Shown: one piece after another, positions 25,484-35,912 of the stretch
How the letters are laid out: each line of letters opens with the position of its first letter
Position numbering within the stretch: the first letter of the stretch is position 1
Assembly (NCBI RefSeq): GCF_010727325.1
Contig: NZ_AP022565.1
Coordinates: 992,001 to 1,056,000 of the forward strand
Reading direction: 5' to 3'
Origin: Mycolicibacterium alvei
Lineage (GTDB): Bacteria > Actinomycetota > Actinomycetes > Mycobacteriales > Mycobacteriaceae
DNA length: 64,000 bases
Notes under the pieces: model-generated
Database searches by the model: none
Told to the model about the DNA's origin: nothing
What the model saw: the letters and a program-made list of their open reading frames with translations, nothing else
Translations under genes and position numbers: made by a program

Positions 25484-26932
25484 TCACGCCGTTTTCAGAC
25501 CGAGGCCGGCCTGGTCGCCGACCTCGTCAGCGGTAACCACCACATCGTGGCCGTCGACCACGCGCCGGTAAGCAGCCTTCATGACGTCGAGGTAGCGAAG
25601 AACCGACTCCCGCGCAACCGGATTGCCGGGGAACGCGGCGGTGACAGTCGTGCGGTCCTCGACCCGGTTGACCCACATGCCGACCTGGAAGGCAGACCGC
25701 GAATCGCTGTAGAGAGTGCCGTTCAGCCGCTGCCACTCGGCGATGATGCCGGGCGACAACAGACCCGCATCCAGATACGACAGCATCGGCACGCCCGGAT
25801 CTGGAGTACGGATGCCGCTGTCGGGAGGAGCCAGCTCGAGCACCCGCTCGAACGGCACATGCGCCAGATCCATGCCACCATCGAACGACTGCTGAGCAGC
25901 TCGAGCGGTCGCCCCGAACGACGCTGTGGAGACCGGGACGGTGATCGGCACCAGACCGGTGAACCAACCGGTCGTCATGAACTCCGCCTCGTCGCGTCGC
26001 GTGGTGGTCGGCGTGATGACCTGGTAGGTGTCCACACCGGTCAGTGCATATTGCGCCAGTGCGCCACAAGCGAATACACCGCCGCTGAACCGGGCTCCGG
26101 CGGCGATACAGGCTTCCTCGAAGCGGTCGCCCTGCTCCTTGTCGAGCAGTTGGACGGTGACGACTTCGCCGGTGTGGGGCACCGACGGATCCCCGAGCGG
26201 AAACGGGAATCGTGGCAAGGTTCCGTCATTGGCCTTCAGGAACGCCATCCACTGCCGCACCTCCGATGAGTCCAGATCGAGTCCAGCGGTGTACTTGCGC
26301 TGTTCCAGGCAGTACCGGTCGTAGCTGCCGGCCTCGGGCAGCTGCAGGGGCGCCGCACCGTGGACCAGTGCCTGGTACATCATGTGGATCTCGACGAACG
26401 CCAGCCCCATGAACATCGCATCAGTGTGGACGTGATCGACGCTGATGAACATGGTGAAATCGTTGTCCCGCTGGATGATCCCGAAACGGAAGCAGTCCCA
26501 CTGCCACGGGTCCGGGGTGGCGAGAATGTGCTCACGCCACTGGCTCGCCGACATCTCGCCGTGCTTGGTGGGCACGAACTTGATATCGCGGGGGTCGCTC
26601 ACGGTCCGCCGCCGAATCGATCCGCCATCGACGTACTCGAACCAGCTGTGGAAGGTGTCGTGCCGACGCAGGTACGCGTTGATCACGTGAGACATCGCGC
26701 GGATATCGCAGCGGCCGGGGACATCCCACGCAGGGATGTTCAGCCGGGCCATATCGGTGCCCTGCGACTCGTGCTTGCGGAAAGCCAGCAGGTGCTGCTC
26801 CTGCTGATAGCTCACCGGTACATCGCTGACCGGAGCTTGGGCCACCTTGGCCACCGATACCCGCGATGGATTCCACGACACCACTTCGCCGGATTCGCCC
26901 GACCAGTCGTGGATCGGTTTCATCGCTACCAC
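25484..26932 (-). CDS. PapA1/PapA3/PapA4-type polyketide-associated acyltransferase
   Basis: Transfers the PKS-made acyl chain to a polar acceptor; relatives act on trehalose (PapA1, PapA2, PapA3). The 482-residue protein opens with [23 protein letters not shown] residues (after VVA) and FQQ-like [18 protein letters not shown], typical of that group. The catalytic motif is [11 protein letters not shown], HxxxD with Ala after Asp. The start is GTG 26932: AGGAGA lies 6 nt before it, while the ATG at 26923 is 15 nt away. Because of a one-base deletion in the PKS gene, the PKS frame runs into this gene without a stop, but the ribosome binding site and 52-bp gap show it is a gene of its own. Confidence 0.88.
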   Translation of the reverse strand: MVAMKPIHDWSGESGEVVSWNPSRVSVAKVAQAPVSDVPVSYQQEQHLLAFRKHESQGTDMARLNIPAWDVPGRCDIRAMSHVINAYLRRHDTFHSWFEYVDGGSIRRRTVSDPRDIKFVPTKHGEMSASQWREHILATPDPWQWDCFRFGIIQRDNDFTMFISVDHVHTDAMFMGLAFVEIHMMYQALVHGAAPLQLPEAGSYDRYCLEQRKYTAGLDLDSSEVRQWMAFLKANDGTLPRFPFPLGDPSVPHTGEVVTVQLLDKEQGDRFEEACIAAGARFSGGVFACGALAQYALTGVDTYQVITPTTTRRDEAEFMTTGWFTGLVPITVPVSTASFGATARAAQQSFDGGMDLAHVPFERVLELAPPDSGIRTPDPGVPMLSYLDAGLLSPGIIAEWQRLNGTLYSDSRSAFQVGMWVNRVEDRTTVTAAFPGNPVARESVLRYLDVMKAAYRRVVDGHDVVVTADEVGDQAGLGLKTA

Positions 26933-26984
26933 TGCGTATCTCCTGTCTTGACGACCACGCTGGACGGCATCGCAGACAACCCCG

Positions 26985-29900
26985 TCACGACGAGACCGCA
27001 ACGGGTGAATCCGGAGCCAGTGCGTCGCAGAGGCGTTCGGCCAGCACTCTGATGGTGCTGATATCGGTCGCGCCGACTCGAATACCTGTTTCCGCCCGAT
27101 CCGGGTCCGGACCTCGAGAGTCCCGAGTGAGTCGAGACCGTATTCGGCCAGCGGACGGTCCGGGTCGACGGAGCGGCGCAGAATCGTACTGATCTGCTCG
27201 GAGATCATTCGGCGCATCCGGCTCTGCCACTCGTCCGGGGGCAGGGCACGCAGCTCAGACAGGAACGCGCTGCCGCCTGAACCACCACGCCCGCTGCTCG
27301 AGGATGCGAACGCCTCGGCGAACCGACTCGTCTGCGCAAACGCGGTGAGCCACGGCGTCCCGAGGACGGGGGCGTAACCGCTGTACGCGCGGTCGTGGCG
27401 CAGCAGCGTCGTGAATGCGTGCGCACCTTCGGCAGGCGAGATCGCCGCGCCGGAACCCTCTGCCAAACCGGTACCGCGGCCGATCTCCGACCACGGTCCC
27501 CATGCGATGGCCAGCGCGGGCAGGCCCTGGCTGCGCCGCCAATGGGTGAACGCATCCAGCCAACTGTTGGCCGCGGCATACGCGCCCTGTCCGGGGGAAC
27601 CGACCAGAGCCGCCGCCGAGGAGAACGAGCAGAACCAGTCCAATGACTGGCTCCGGGTAGCGTGATGCATGTTCCACGCGCCGTAAACCTTGGGTGCCCA
27701 GTCTTTTTCGACGAGTTCGTCGGTGATGTTCGCCAATACCGCGTCTTCGACGACGGCTGCTCCGTGCAGCACACCACGCAACGGCAGCCCTGTCGCGCAC
27801 GCCACCTCCACCAGCCGAACGGCCGTATCGGGTGCAGCGATGTCACCCAACTCCACGGCAACTTCGGTGCCGGTGGCCCGGATCCGGTCGATGACCGCCA
27901 GAGCCTCCGACGACGGTGCAGATCGACCGTTGAGCACGATGCGACCGCAACCTGCCGTCGCGAGCGTCTCGGCGAGGAACAACCCGAGACCGCCCAGGCC
28001 ACCGGTCACGACGTAGGCGCCGTCGGGCCGGAACGCCTGCACTTCTTCCGGCGGGACCACCGCCGAGATCTGGCCGCCTCCGGGGATGTCGAGCACCAGC
28101 TTGCCGGTGTGCTCGGCCGCACCCATCACACGAATGGCGGTGGCACCGTCCTGCAGCGGATAGTGCGTGGTCTCCGGCAGCGGCAACGTTCCATCCGCGA
28201 TACGCCCGAAGCAGACCTCCAGGAGTTGCCGGACGGTGTCGGGTTCGGTCAGCGTCAGCAAGGCCAGGTCGACGGCGTGGAACGACAGGTTGCGGCGGAA
28301 CGGGAACAGACCCATCCGGGTATCGCCGTAGATGTCACGCTTGCCGATCTCGACGAACCGCCCGCCGAAGGACAGCAACTCCAGACCCGCCCGTTGAGCG
28401 GCACCGGTGAGCGAGTTGAGCACGATATCCACACCGTAGCCATCGGTATCCCGACGGATCGCCTCGGCGAAATCGGCACTCCGCGAATCGTAGACGTGGT
28501 CAATTCCCGTGTCACGCAAGACATTGCGCCGCGTCTCACTGCCTGCGGTCGCGAAGATCTCTGCGCCCACTGCGCGCGCGATGGCTATCGCCGCCTGCCC
28601 CACACCGCCGGTGGCGGAATGGATCAGCACCTTGTCGCCGGCCGAGATCCGGGCCAGGTTGTGCAGGCCGTACCAGGCGGTGGCATGTGCACTCGGCACC
28701 GCAGCGGCCCGGTTCATCGGTATCCCCACCGGGAGCGTGACGGCCATGTTGGCATCGCACGTCACGAACGTGGCCCACGCACCGTCGGCCGAGATACCCC
28801 CCACGTGGTCACCGACCCGATGGGCGACCACACCGGCTCCCACCGCGGTCACCACACCGGCGAAGTCCGCGCCCAGTTTCGGGAGCCGCCCTTCGAAGCT
28901 GGGGTACCGACCGAACGCCACCAGCACGTCGGCGAAGTTCAGGTTTGACGCGGTGACCGACACCTCGATCTGCCCCGGACCCGGGGCCACACGTTCGAAG
29001 GCCGCCAGTTCCAGCGATTGGATGTCACCGGGTGTCCGGATCTGTAGCCGCATGCCCTCGCGCGCCGGGTTGACCACCGTGGTGCGCCGCTCCTCCGGTC
29101 GCAGCGGACCCGGAATCAGCCGTGCCACATACCAATTTCCACCCCGCCAGGCGGTTTCGTCCTCTTCGGAACCGACCAGCAACTGCGCCACGACCCGCGC
29201 CGGATCTGTGTAATCGTCAACATCGATCTGGCTGGCCCGCAGCCGCGGATGCTCCATCCCGATCACCCGGATGAGACCGCGGAGGCCCGCCTCCTCCAGG
29301 TTGGCGGAATCCTCGGCCAACACCGTCTGGGCGTTGCGCGTCAACACATGCAGCCGCGGTGGTTCGCCGTGCACCTCGGGCAGCTCCCGCGCGATGTGCA
29401 CCAGGTGCCGCACGTTGTCGCCGCCGCGGATGCCGGCTTGGTCGTCGGTGGTGCCGTGACGCGGTGCGGTCACCACGAGCACGTCGCTGAAGGGCCGGGC
29501 GGCGAGGTGCTCGCGCAGCCGTTCGGCACCCACGGTGTGATCAGAGTGCTGCGGCCACGCCATCGTCGTGACGTCGACCTGATGCGCTTTCAACGTGTCG
29601 GCCAGTCGGGTCGCCAGCAGGTCTGCCACATCAGAGGTGCTGATCAGCAGCCAGCGACCGGGATCGAGGAAGTCGGGCTCCGGCAACTCGTTCTGACGCC
29701 ACTCGATCGTCAGCAGCCGGTGGTTGAGGGTCCGCTCACGCTGCCCACTGACCGAAATACCTGTGCCCAAACGCAATCCACCGATACTCAACAGCACGGT
29801 CCCCTGCTCGTCGAGCAGGTCGATGTCGACGTCCACTCCCGTGGGCGTGACGCCGGTGAGCCGCGCGAGGCAGTACTGGGCATTGCGGGTAGATCCGTAG

Positions 29901-32900
29901 GCCCGCAAGTGTCGCACCCCCAGCGGCAGCATCAGCGTGCCGGTGAGATCACCTCGCAAGCGCGGATGAACGCCGACCGCCTGGAAGCAGGCGTCCAGCA
30001 GTGCCGGGTGAATTGCGTACATCCCCTGCTGCGAACGGATCGAGCCGGGCAACGCGACCTCGGCGAGCACCGTGTCGAGGGTCTCCCCCTCCGGCGTGCC
30101 GACATACGCGGCAACCAGACCCGAGAAGGCGGGGCCGTACTGAATGCCACGGTCGGCGAAGGCGGCCCGGGTCTCGGCCCCCTCCACCCGCTGCGGGTGG
30201 CTGTCGAACAGGGCGGCAATGTCGTAGATCGGCGCAACTGCTCCGTCGTCCCGGTAATGCACGCCGGCGCCGGAGCGCCGAACACGCTCACCCTCATTCA
30301 GGGTCTCCACCACGAAATCAGCGGTTCCGTCCCCCGTCACGGTGGCGGACACCGACACCACACTCTGCTCCTCGAGCAACAGCATCTCGTCGAACGTGAT
30401 GTCGCGTACTTCGGCCCCGTCACCGAACATGGCGCGACCGGCGGCCAATGCCATCTCGCAGTAGGCCGCACCCGGCAGCGCCGCCACGTTGTGCACCTGG
30501 TGATCACCCAGCCATTGCTGGGTACCCGTACCGACATCGGCCTGCCACACATGGCGCTCGGGTTCCTCCGCGAGCTGCACGTGCGCTCCGAGCAGGGGGT
30601 GCACCGCGATCACGGCGCCGCCGGGGGCAAGCTCGTTGGGATCGCGGACGAGCATCAGCTGTTGCCGGTTCCAGGTGGGCAACGGCGCGTCGACGAGGCG
30701 GCCGTCCGGGAGGATCGCCCCGAAGTCGATCCGGGCCCCGGCGCTGTGCAGGTCGGCCACCGCGCCGAGCAGGCCGCCGGCACGTTCCTGTTCCCGGCGC
30801 AGTGTGGCCAGGGCCATGTGCGGGATGTCGAGTGCGCGGGCCGTCTGATCCACGGCGTGGGTCAGCAGCGGATGGGGCGCGAGCTCGGTGAACACCCGGA
30901 AGCCGTCCTCCAACGCGGCCTGTACCGCCGCGGCGAATCGGACGGTGTGGCGCAGGTTGTCCACCCAGTAGTCGGCATCCCAATCGGCCAGATCGCGGGG
31001 GTCGTACAAGGTGGCCGAGTAGTACGGGATGGTCGGTTCGGCGGGGTCGAGGTCGACGAGCTCATCGGCGAGTTCGTCCAGGATCGGATCGACCTGCGGG
31101 GTGTGGGATGCCACGTCGACGGCGACCTCACGGGCCATGACGTCGCGGCTCTCCCACTCGGCGATGAGCGCGTGGATCGACTCCCTCGCACCGCCGACCA
31201 CGGTCGACTTGGGTGATGCGACCACCGCCAGCACGACGTCGTTGATGCCGCGGGCGGCCAACTCGGACAGCACCTGCTGGGCCGGCAGCTCGACGGACGC
31301 CATCGCGCCGGCACCGGCGATCGTGGCCATCAGCCGCGAGCGTCGGCAGATCACCTTCACCCCGTCGTCGAGCGACAGCACCCCGGACACGACCGCCGCG
31401 GCGACCTCGCCCATCGAGTGCCCTATGACGGCACCGGGTTCGGCGCCGCGAGCGCGCAGCGTCGCCGCCAACGCGATCTGGACGGCGAACACCGTGGGCT
31501 GGACCCGGTCGATGCCGGTCACCACGTCGGCTGCCGTCATCGCCTCGGTGACGGAGAACCCGGACTCACGTTCGATGAGCGGCTCGACCTCGGCGACCGC
31601 CGCGGCGAACGCGGGTTCGGACGCCATCAATCCGGCTCCCATCCCGGCCCACTGAGATCCCTGGCCCGAGAACACCCAGACCGGCCCTCGGTCGTCCTGC
31701 GCCACGGCCGCCTCATAAGGCACGTCGCCGCCGGCGATCTCGCGCAGCCCTGAGATGAGGCTGCCCCGGTCCTCGGCGACAACCGCGCTGCGCACCGGTC
31801 GGTGTGCTCTGCGGCGTGCCAGCGTGTAGGCCACATCGGTCAGATCGACGTCGGCCCGGTCCGACAGCCAGTCGGCGAGCCGGCCCGCGGTCCGGCGCAA
31901 CTCCTCGGCTGAGGTCGCCGAGAGCGCGAACAGTGATGACCCGGACAGGCCCCGGGAGGCGGAGGCCCTGTCGGCAACGGGCGGCGCCTGTTCCAGCACG
32001 GCGTGCACATTGGTCCCGGACAGCCCGTACGACGACACCGCTGCGCGGCGCGGGTGTGACCCGACCAACGGCCAGTCGACCGTTTCCGTCGGGACGAACA
32101 GGTCGGTCTCGATGCGTGCCATCGCGTCGGGCAGTCGGGTGAAATGCAGGTTGGGCGGCACGATGCCGTGTTGCAGCGCCAACACGGCCTTCATCAGTCC
32201 GACCGCACCCGATGCCGATTGACTGTGGCCGAAGTTGGTTTTCGACGAGCCGAGCGCACACGGTGCGCCCGTCCCGTAAACCGCCGCCAGACTTGCGAAC
32301 TCGATCGGGTCGCCGACCGGAGTGCCGGTGCCGTGTGCCTCGACCAGCCCGACGGTGGCCGGGTCGACCGCGGCCGCGGCCAGCGCCGCCCGATAGACGG
32401 TTTCCTGCGCGTCGCGGGACGGGGTGGCGATGTTGACCGTGCGGCCGTCCTGATTCACCGCGGTGCCGCGGACGACCGCCAGAATGCGATCACCGTCGCG
32501 CTCGGCGTCGGTCAACCGCTTGAGCATCACGACCGCCGCGGCCTCTCCTGCCACGAAACCGTCGGCGGCCACATCGAACGCGTGGCAATGCCCGGTCGGT
32601 GACAACATGCCCTGTGCCGAGCCCGATGCCAGCTTCCGGGGTTCGAGCACGATGCAGACTCCGCCGGCCAGGGCAAAGTCGCTCTCGCCGTCGTGCAGGC
32701 TGCGGCAGGCATTGTGAACGGCCAGCAGTCCCGATGAGCAGGCCGAATCGACCGAATAGGCCGGACCGTGCACACCCAGGTGGTAGGCGATCCGTCCGGA
32801 TGCCAGGCTGAAATTGTTGCCGGTGAAGCCGTACGGACCCTCGATCGCATGCGCGTCCGCGGCAACCAACTGGTAGTCGCCGTGGGTGAGTCCCATGAAC

Positions 32901-33271
32901 ACCCCGGTCAGTGAGCCGCCCAGCGTCGCCGGGTCGATTCCGGCATGTTCGATGGCTTCCCAGGCGGTTTCCAGGAGCAGGCGGTGCTGCGGGTCGATGG
33001 CCGTCGCCTCGCGCTCGCTGATGCCGAAGAATCCCGCGTCGAAACCTGCCACGTCATCGAGGAAGGCGCCCCACTTGGACACCGAACGTCCGGGCACGCC
33101 GGGCTCGGGGTCGTAGAACTCATGTGCGTCCCACCGCTGCGCCGGCACCTCGGTGACCAGGTCGTCACCTTGCAGAAGCGCAGCCCAGAACTGTTCGGGC
33201 GATTCGATCTGGCCCGGAAGCCGGCAGCCCATGCCTATGACCGCAATCGGGGTCACTGGAGTCTCGGCCAA
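26985..33271 (-). CDS. Mycocerosate-type iterative polyketide synthase, with apparent frameshift in the ACP
   Basis: Type I iterative synthase that elongates an acyl starter, probably with methylmalonyl-CoA. Domain order by residue: KS about 10-430 with [14 protein letters not shown] about 527-840 with [12 protein letters not shown] and the VASH selectivity motif; DH about 905-1190 with [14 protein letters not shown] about 1430-1735 with [13 protein letters not shown] about 1750-1940 with [11 protein letters not shown] about 2010-2090 with [16 protein letters not shown]. Length of about 2095 residues matches the Mas/Pks2/Pks5 group. At 27096-27097 one base is missing. The in-frame reading departs from the family, but shifting by -1 restores [16 protein letters not shown] and a proper end ...PDSPVAVSS with a stop at 26985. 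Without the shift the frame fuses to papA (2595 codons). Sequencing error or a real lesion cannot be told apart here. Confidence 0.92.
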
Positions 33272-33577
33272 GTCGGCTCAACCTCTTTCTGGTCGATCGG
33301 TGAGCAAAGCTCCGATCAACGTACTTAGGACGCGGAAACGAATGTGCACTACGTCGCCACCGACGGACGGTACCGAATCCCCGTATTCGGTTCGAGTCGT
33401 TGCCAACGCGGGTCCGTAGCCTAGCGCGTGGACCAAATAGATGTTGGAAACACCCGATCGCAAAAGTTTTCAAGAGTTCGCTATGCAGACCAATTCTCAA
33501 GATTTGGCAGTGCCGGACAATTGGGCCAGCGAGACATGCGCGACAGGGCCGGTAGATCGTCCTGATCTGTCAATAAT

Positions 33578-33599
33578 ATTGCACTGCAATGTGATTCAC
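33578..33599. promoter_or_regulatory. Tandem palindromes, candidate operator
   Basis: ATTGCACTGCAAT (33578-33590) is a perfect 13-bp palindrome, directly followed by GTGATTCAC (33591-33599). A further inverted repeat CGAGA-N7-TCTCG lies at 33626-33642. They are about 300-370 bp upstream of the PKS start. Operator function is inferred. Confidence 0.45.
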
Positions 33600-34093
33600 T
33601 ACCAACTCCTCGCTTTCACCCCCACCGAGAGAAATTATCTCGCTAACTAATACCGGTCTCGATTTCGGACCCGCAGACGCATTTTCACAGGTTGTCCATA
33701 GGTTGATGAACGCGATTTGTTTGTCACCCACGGACAATTATGCGGTCCCTGTCATTAGTTAGCCGGAAACTGGTACGCAAACTGACCGAACATAGTTGAA
33801 CCGAATTCATGTTCCGCAGACAGAACGCCTGACTGCGGTACGAATGTGTACCTAAAAGACGCATCAGCTAATGGATATCGTTGACTCTGCAACGTCATGA
33901 CCAGCATTGATCACCAGGGCCGGTCCAAGATCGCAACGCCTGGGACATCGACGTACCAAACTCCGGGTCCGAGATGGGCCAATTGAGATCCAGCCCACCC
34001 CGAACTGGGCACGTGACAGAAACTACATTCTGTCTACCAAGGCAAATCAGCCGAGGTTAACGGTGGACATGCGCTGCAATCCAGGGATGAGAC

Positions 34094-34128
34094 TCCCAGG
34101 TCTGGGATTGGATGTGATGTATATCACT
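34094..34128. promoter_or_regulatory. CRP-like site next to a 14-bp palindrome
   Basis: TGTGATGTATATCACT at 34113-34128 fits the CRP/FNR-family consensus TGTGA-N6-TCACA with one mismatch. Five bases upstream of it is the palindrome TCCCAGGTCTGGGA (34094-34107). The pair lies 68-102 bp past the lipL stop and 0.84 kb before the PKS start. M. tuberculosis CRP (Rv3676) binds this consensus; regulation of PKS here is inferred. The palindrome could instead be part of a lipL terminator. Confidence 0.45.
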
Positions 34129-34195
34129 GCAGGTGGAGACGGTACTCCACCGTTCCCGTTACGCGCTCAACGATCCGCAACGAGCGGCAAGAGGA

Positions 34196-35461
34196 CTAGA
34201 CCGCAGCGGGCTTGGGTACCTCGTACGGTGGTGCACCGAGATTTGGCACGGCCTCGAAGCCGCGCTGACGCGCGCGAGCCACGTCCTTGCGGATCAATGC
34301 GTTCAGCCCGACGAATGTCGCCATGTCCAACAACATCGGCGTCAGCAGCCGGTTGTGCACAAAGCCGATCGCCAGCCCGCTGGCCGGGTCCGCCCAGCCG
34401 ACCGACCCGCCGAGACCGACGTGCCCGAATCCGGGCATGACCCCGAATGGAACCGAGTGATACCCCAGATGGAAACCCAGCGGCACCCCCAGATTGCGGT
34501 CCGGGCGGATGCCGGACGGGCCGGTCAGCCCCGCAATCGTGCGCTCGGACATGTACTCCACGCCACCGAAGCGGCCATGGTTGGCGATGGCACCGTACAT
34601 GCGGGCCAGGCCGCGGGCCGTCGCGACGCCGTTGACGGCAGGCGCCTCGGAATCCAAGAACGGGGTATCGCCCTGGACCAGGGACATCACCCCGGGGAAG
34701 TACATCGAGCCGAATGCTCTTGAGGAGTTCAGCGCGGCGAGCCGCGGCGCCATGAAGTCGAAAACCTGGTTGGGCCAACGCCGCTGCGGCACCAGAATCT
34801 GTGCGGCCCGGGTCGGGGCGCCGGCCGGCGGACGCCCCAGATGCAGACCGTCGGTTCCCAACGGCTCGGCCAACTCGATGCGGAACAGCTCGCGCATACC
34901 GTGCCCCGTCACGGCGCGAGCCAGACCGGACATCAGCCAGCCGTAGGTGAGCGCGTGATAGGCCGGCTTGCCGAACAGAAGTGGGTTCACCGGAGCCGCC
35001 GCGACCCGGTTCTCCATCACCTGGTGATCGAGCAGATCGGCTTTGCTGACTCCGTTGAGCTGAGACAGCCCGGCTTCATGCGCCATCACCTGCCGCACCG
35101 TGATCGCGGATTTGCCGTTGGCCCCGAATTCAGGCCAATACTCGCTCACCGGGCTGTCGTACTCGATCAGACCACGGTCGACAAGGCGGTGGATGACAGT
35201 CGAGGCCATGCCCTTGGTCGCCGAGAACACCATCGCACCGGTGTCGGCCGTCCAGTACTGTGTGCCGTCACGGTCCGAGTAGCCGGTCCAGACGTCGACG
35301 ACCGGCTGTCCGTCCTGCAGGATCACCAGCGCGCCGCCGCCGTACTTCCGGCCTGGGAACAGTTTCGAGAACGCGCGGACCGTACAGGAAAAGTTCCTGT
35401 CCGCCGCGCCTTGGACGCCGTGTGGAAGCGCCTCGTCGCGCCCCCGGATGTGATCGGTCAC
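34196..35461 (-). CDS. lipL: LipL-type serine esterase/beta-lactamase-fold hydrolase
   Basis: A 422-residue serine hydrolase of the class C beta-lactamase-like (SxxK) esterase family. The nucleophile motif is FSATKGMAS near residue 82. YGWLMSG contributes the second active-site Tyr, and GHVGLGGSVGW provides the third HxG-like element. No clear signal peptide is visible. The start is GTG at 35461, close to the length of M. tuberculosis LipL (Rv1497, 429 aa), and the local order lipL-meaB-mutB-mutA agrees. A small lipoprotein gene lies between lipL and meaB here. Substrate is probably a short-chain ester; beta-lactamase activity is possible but unproven. Confidence 0.92.
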   Translation of the reverse strand: MTDHIRGRDEALPHGVQGAADRNFSCTVRAFSKLFPGRKYGGGALVILQDGQPVVDVWTGYSDRDGTQYWTADTGAMVFSATKGMASTVIHRLVDRGLIEYDSPVSEYWPEFGANGKSAITVRQVMAHEAGLSQLNGVSKADLLDHQVMENRVAAAPVNPLLFGKPAYHALTYGWLMSGLARAVTGHGMRELFRIELAEPLGTDGLHLGRPPAGAPTRAAQILVPQRRWPNQVFDFMAPRLAALNSSRAFGSMYFPGVMSLVQGDTPFLDSEAPAVNGVATARGLARMYGAIANHGRFGGVEYMSERTIAGLTGPSGIRPDRNLGVPLGFHLGYHSVPFGVMPGFGHVGLGGSVGWADPASGLAIGFVHNRLLTPMLLDMATFVGLNALIRKDVARARQRGFEAVPNLGAPPYEVPKPAAV

Positions 35462-35535
35462 ACAGTTGAATTTACCTGTACCCCCGGCAAATTCCACACC
35501 CGTTACCGACCTGTTAGCTGAGTCGGGCCACGGGG

Positions 35536-35877
35536 TCAGGTGGTCGGCTTGTCGTCCACCTTGAAGTCGACCATGACCTTGCCGGACTCCACAGCCTTGA
35601 CCGTCGCTGTGACGCCGTACTTACTGCCGTCCTTGGCTGTCAGCACACAGCGCTGGGTCGTCCCCACTTTGCCGACAATGCCGTCGTCGCAGGTCACCGA
35701 CTTGGCCTTGCGCTTGGCAGCGGCTTCCAGCTTGTCCTTCGCCATGGCCTGCAGCTTGGTCTTGGCCACCGTGGGTTGGGTCGCCGTCGACTCGCCGCCG
35801 CCACACCCGGTCAGCACCGCCGCGCCGACCATTGCCGCGACCACCAGCACACGCATTTTCGCGTTCACGTCCCTCAT
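35536..35877 (-). CDS. DUF4333 lipoprotein
   Basis: A 113-residue secreted lipoprotein. The signal peptide MRVLVVAAMVGAAVLTGC has a lipobox VLTGC with the acylated Cys near residue 25. The mature part has a Lys-rich helix and then the DUF4333 core: SVTCDDGIVGKVGTTQRCVL with two cysteines that could form a disulfide, followed by YGVTATVKAV strands. DUF4333 proteins are abundant in mycobacteria and have no known activity. The start may be ATG 35877, GTG 35868 or ATG 35856; all give a usable signal peptide. Same strand as meaB and lipL. Confidence 0.88.
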   Translation of the reverse strand: MRDVNAKMRVLVVAAMVGAAVLTGCGGGESTATQPTVAKTKLQAMAKDKLEAAAKRKAKSVTCDDGIVGKVGTTQRCVLTAKDGSKYGVTATVKAVESGKVMVDFKVDDKPTT

Positions 35878-35912
35878 CTCGGGTCAGCCCAGCCTTTCGC
35901 TTCCGGATCGTC

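Larger units (their letters stand above)
33272..34195. other. 0.9-kb lower-GC regulatory region upstream of the PKS operon
   Basis: No convincing gene on either strand. Base composition is visibly more AT-rich than the flanks, mainly about 33420-33910. It contains several perfect palindromes, listed separately, and the inverted repeat GCTAACTAAT at 33642-33651 with ATTAGTTAGC at 33754-33763. Short frames of 60-110 codons lack ribosome binding sites or recognisable domains. The region probably holds the promoter and operators of the PKS operon and could be bound by the xenogeneic silencer Lsr2 (inferred from composition and the lipid-locus context). Confidence 0.6.

Noticed and set aside
27088..27100. 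Programmed -1 ribosomal frameshifting in the PKS
   Set aside because: The sequence does not contain a standard X-XXY-YYZ slippery heptamer in the right frame, and no downstream pseudoknot was evident.
29249..31216. A 655-codon open frame on the plus strand opposite the PKS
   Set aside because: Antisense to conserved DH/AT sequence, with no ribosome binding site or recognisable motif.
25484..33271. A natural PKS-PapA fusion protein of 2595 residues
   Set aside because: PapA has its own AGGAGA and GTG start, the linker has no similarity to either family, and the -1 frame restores a normal ACP end. Treated as a frameshift instead.
33441..33650. A 69-codon frame in the region upstream of the PKS
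   Set aside because: No ribosome binding site, no domain, and it spans the palindromes; more likely regulatory DNA.
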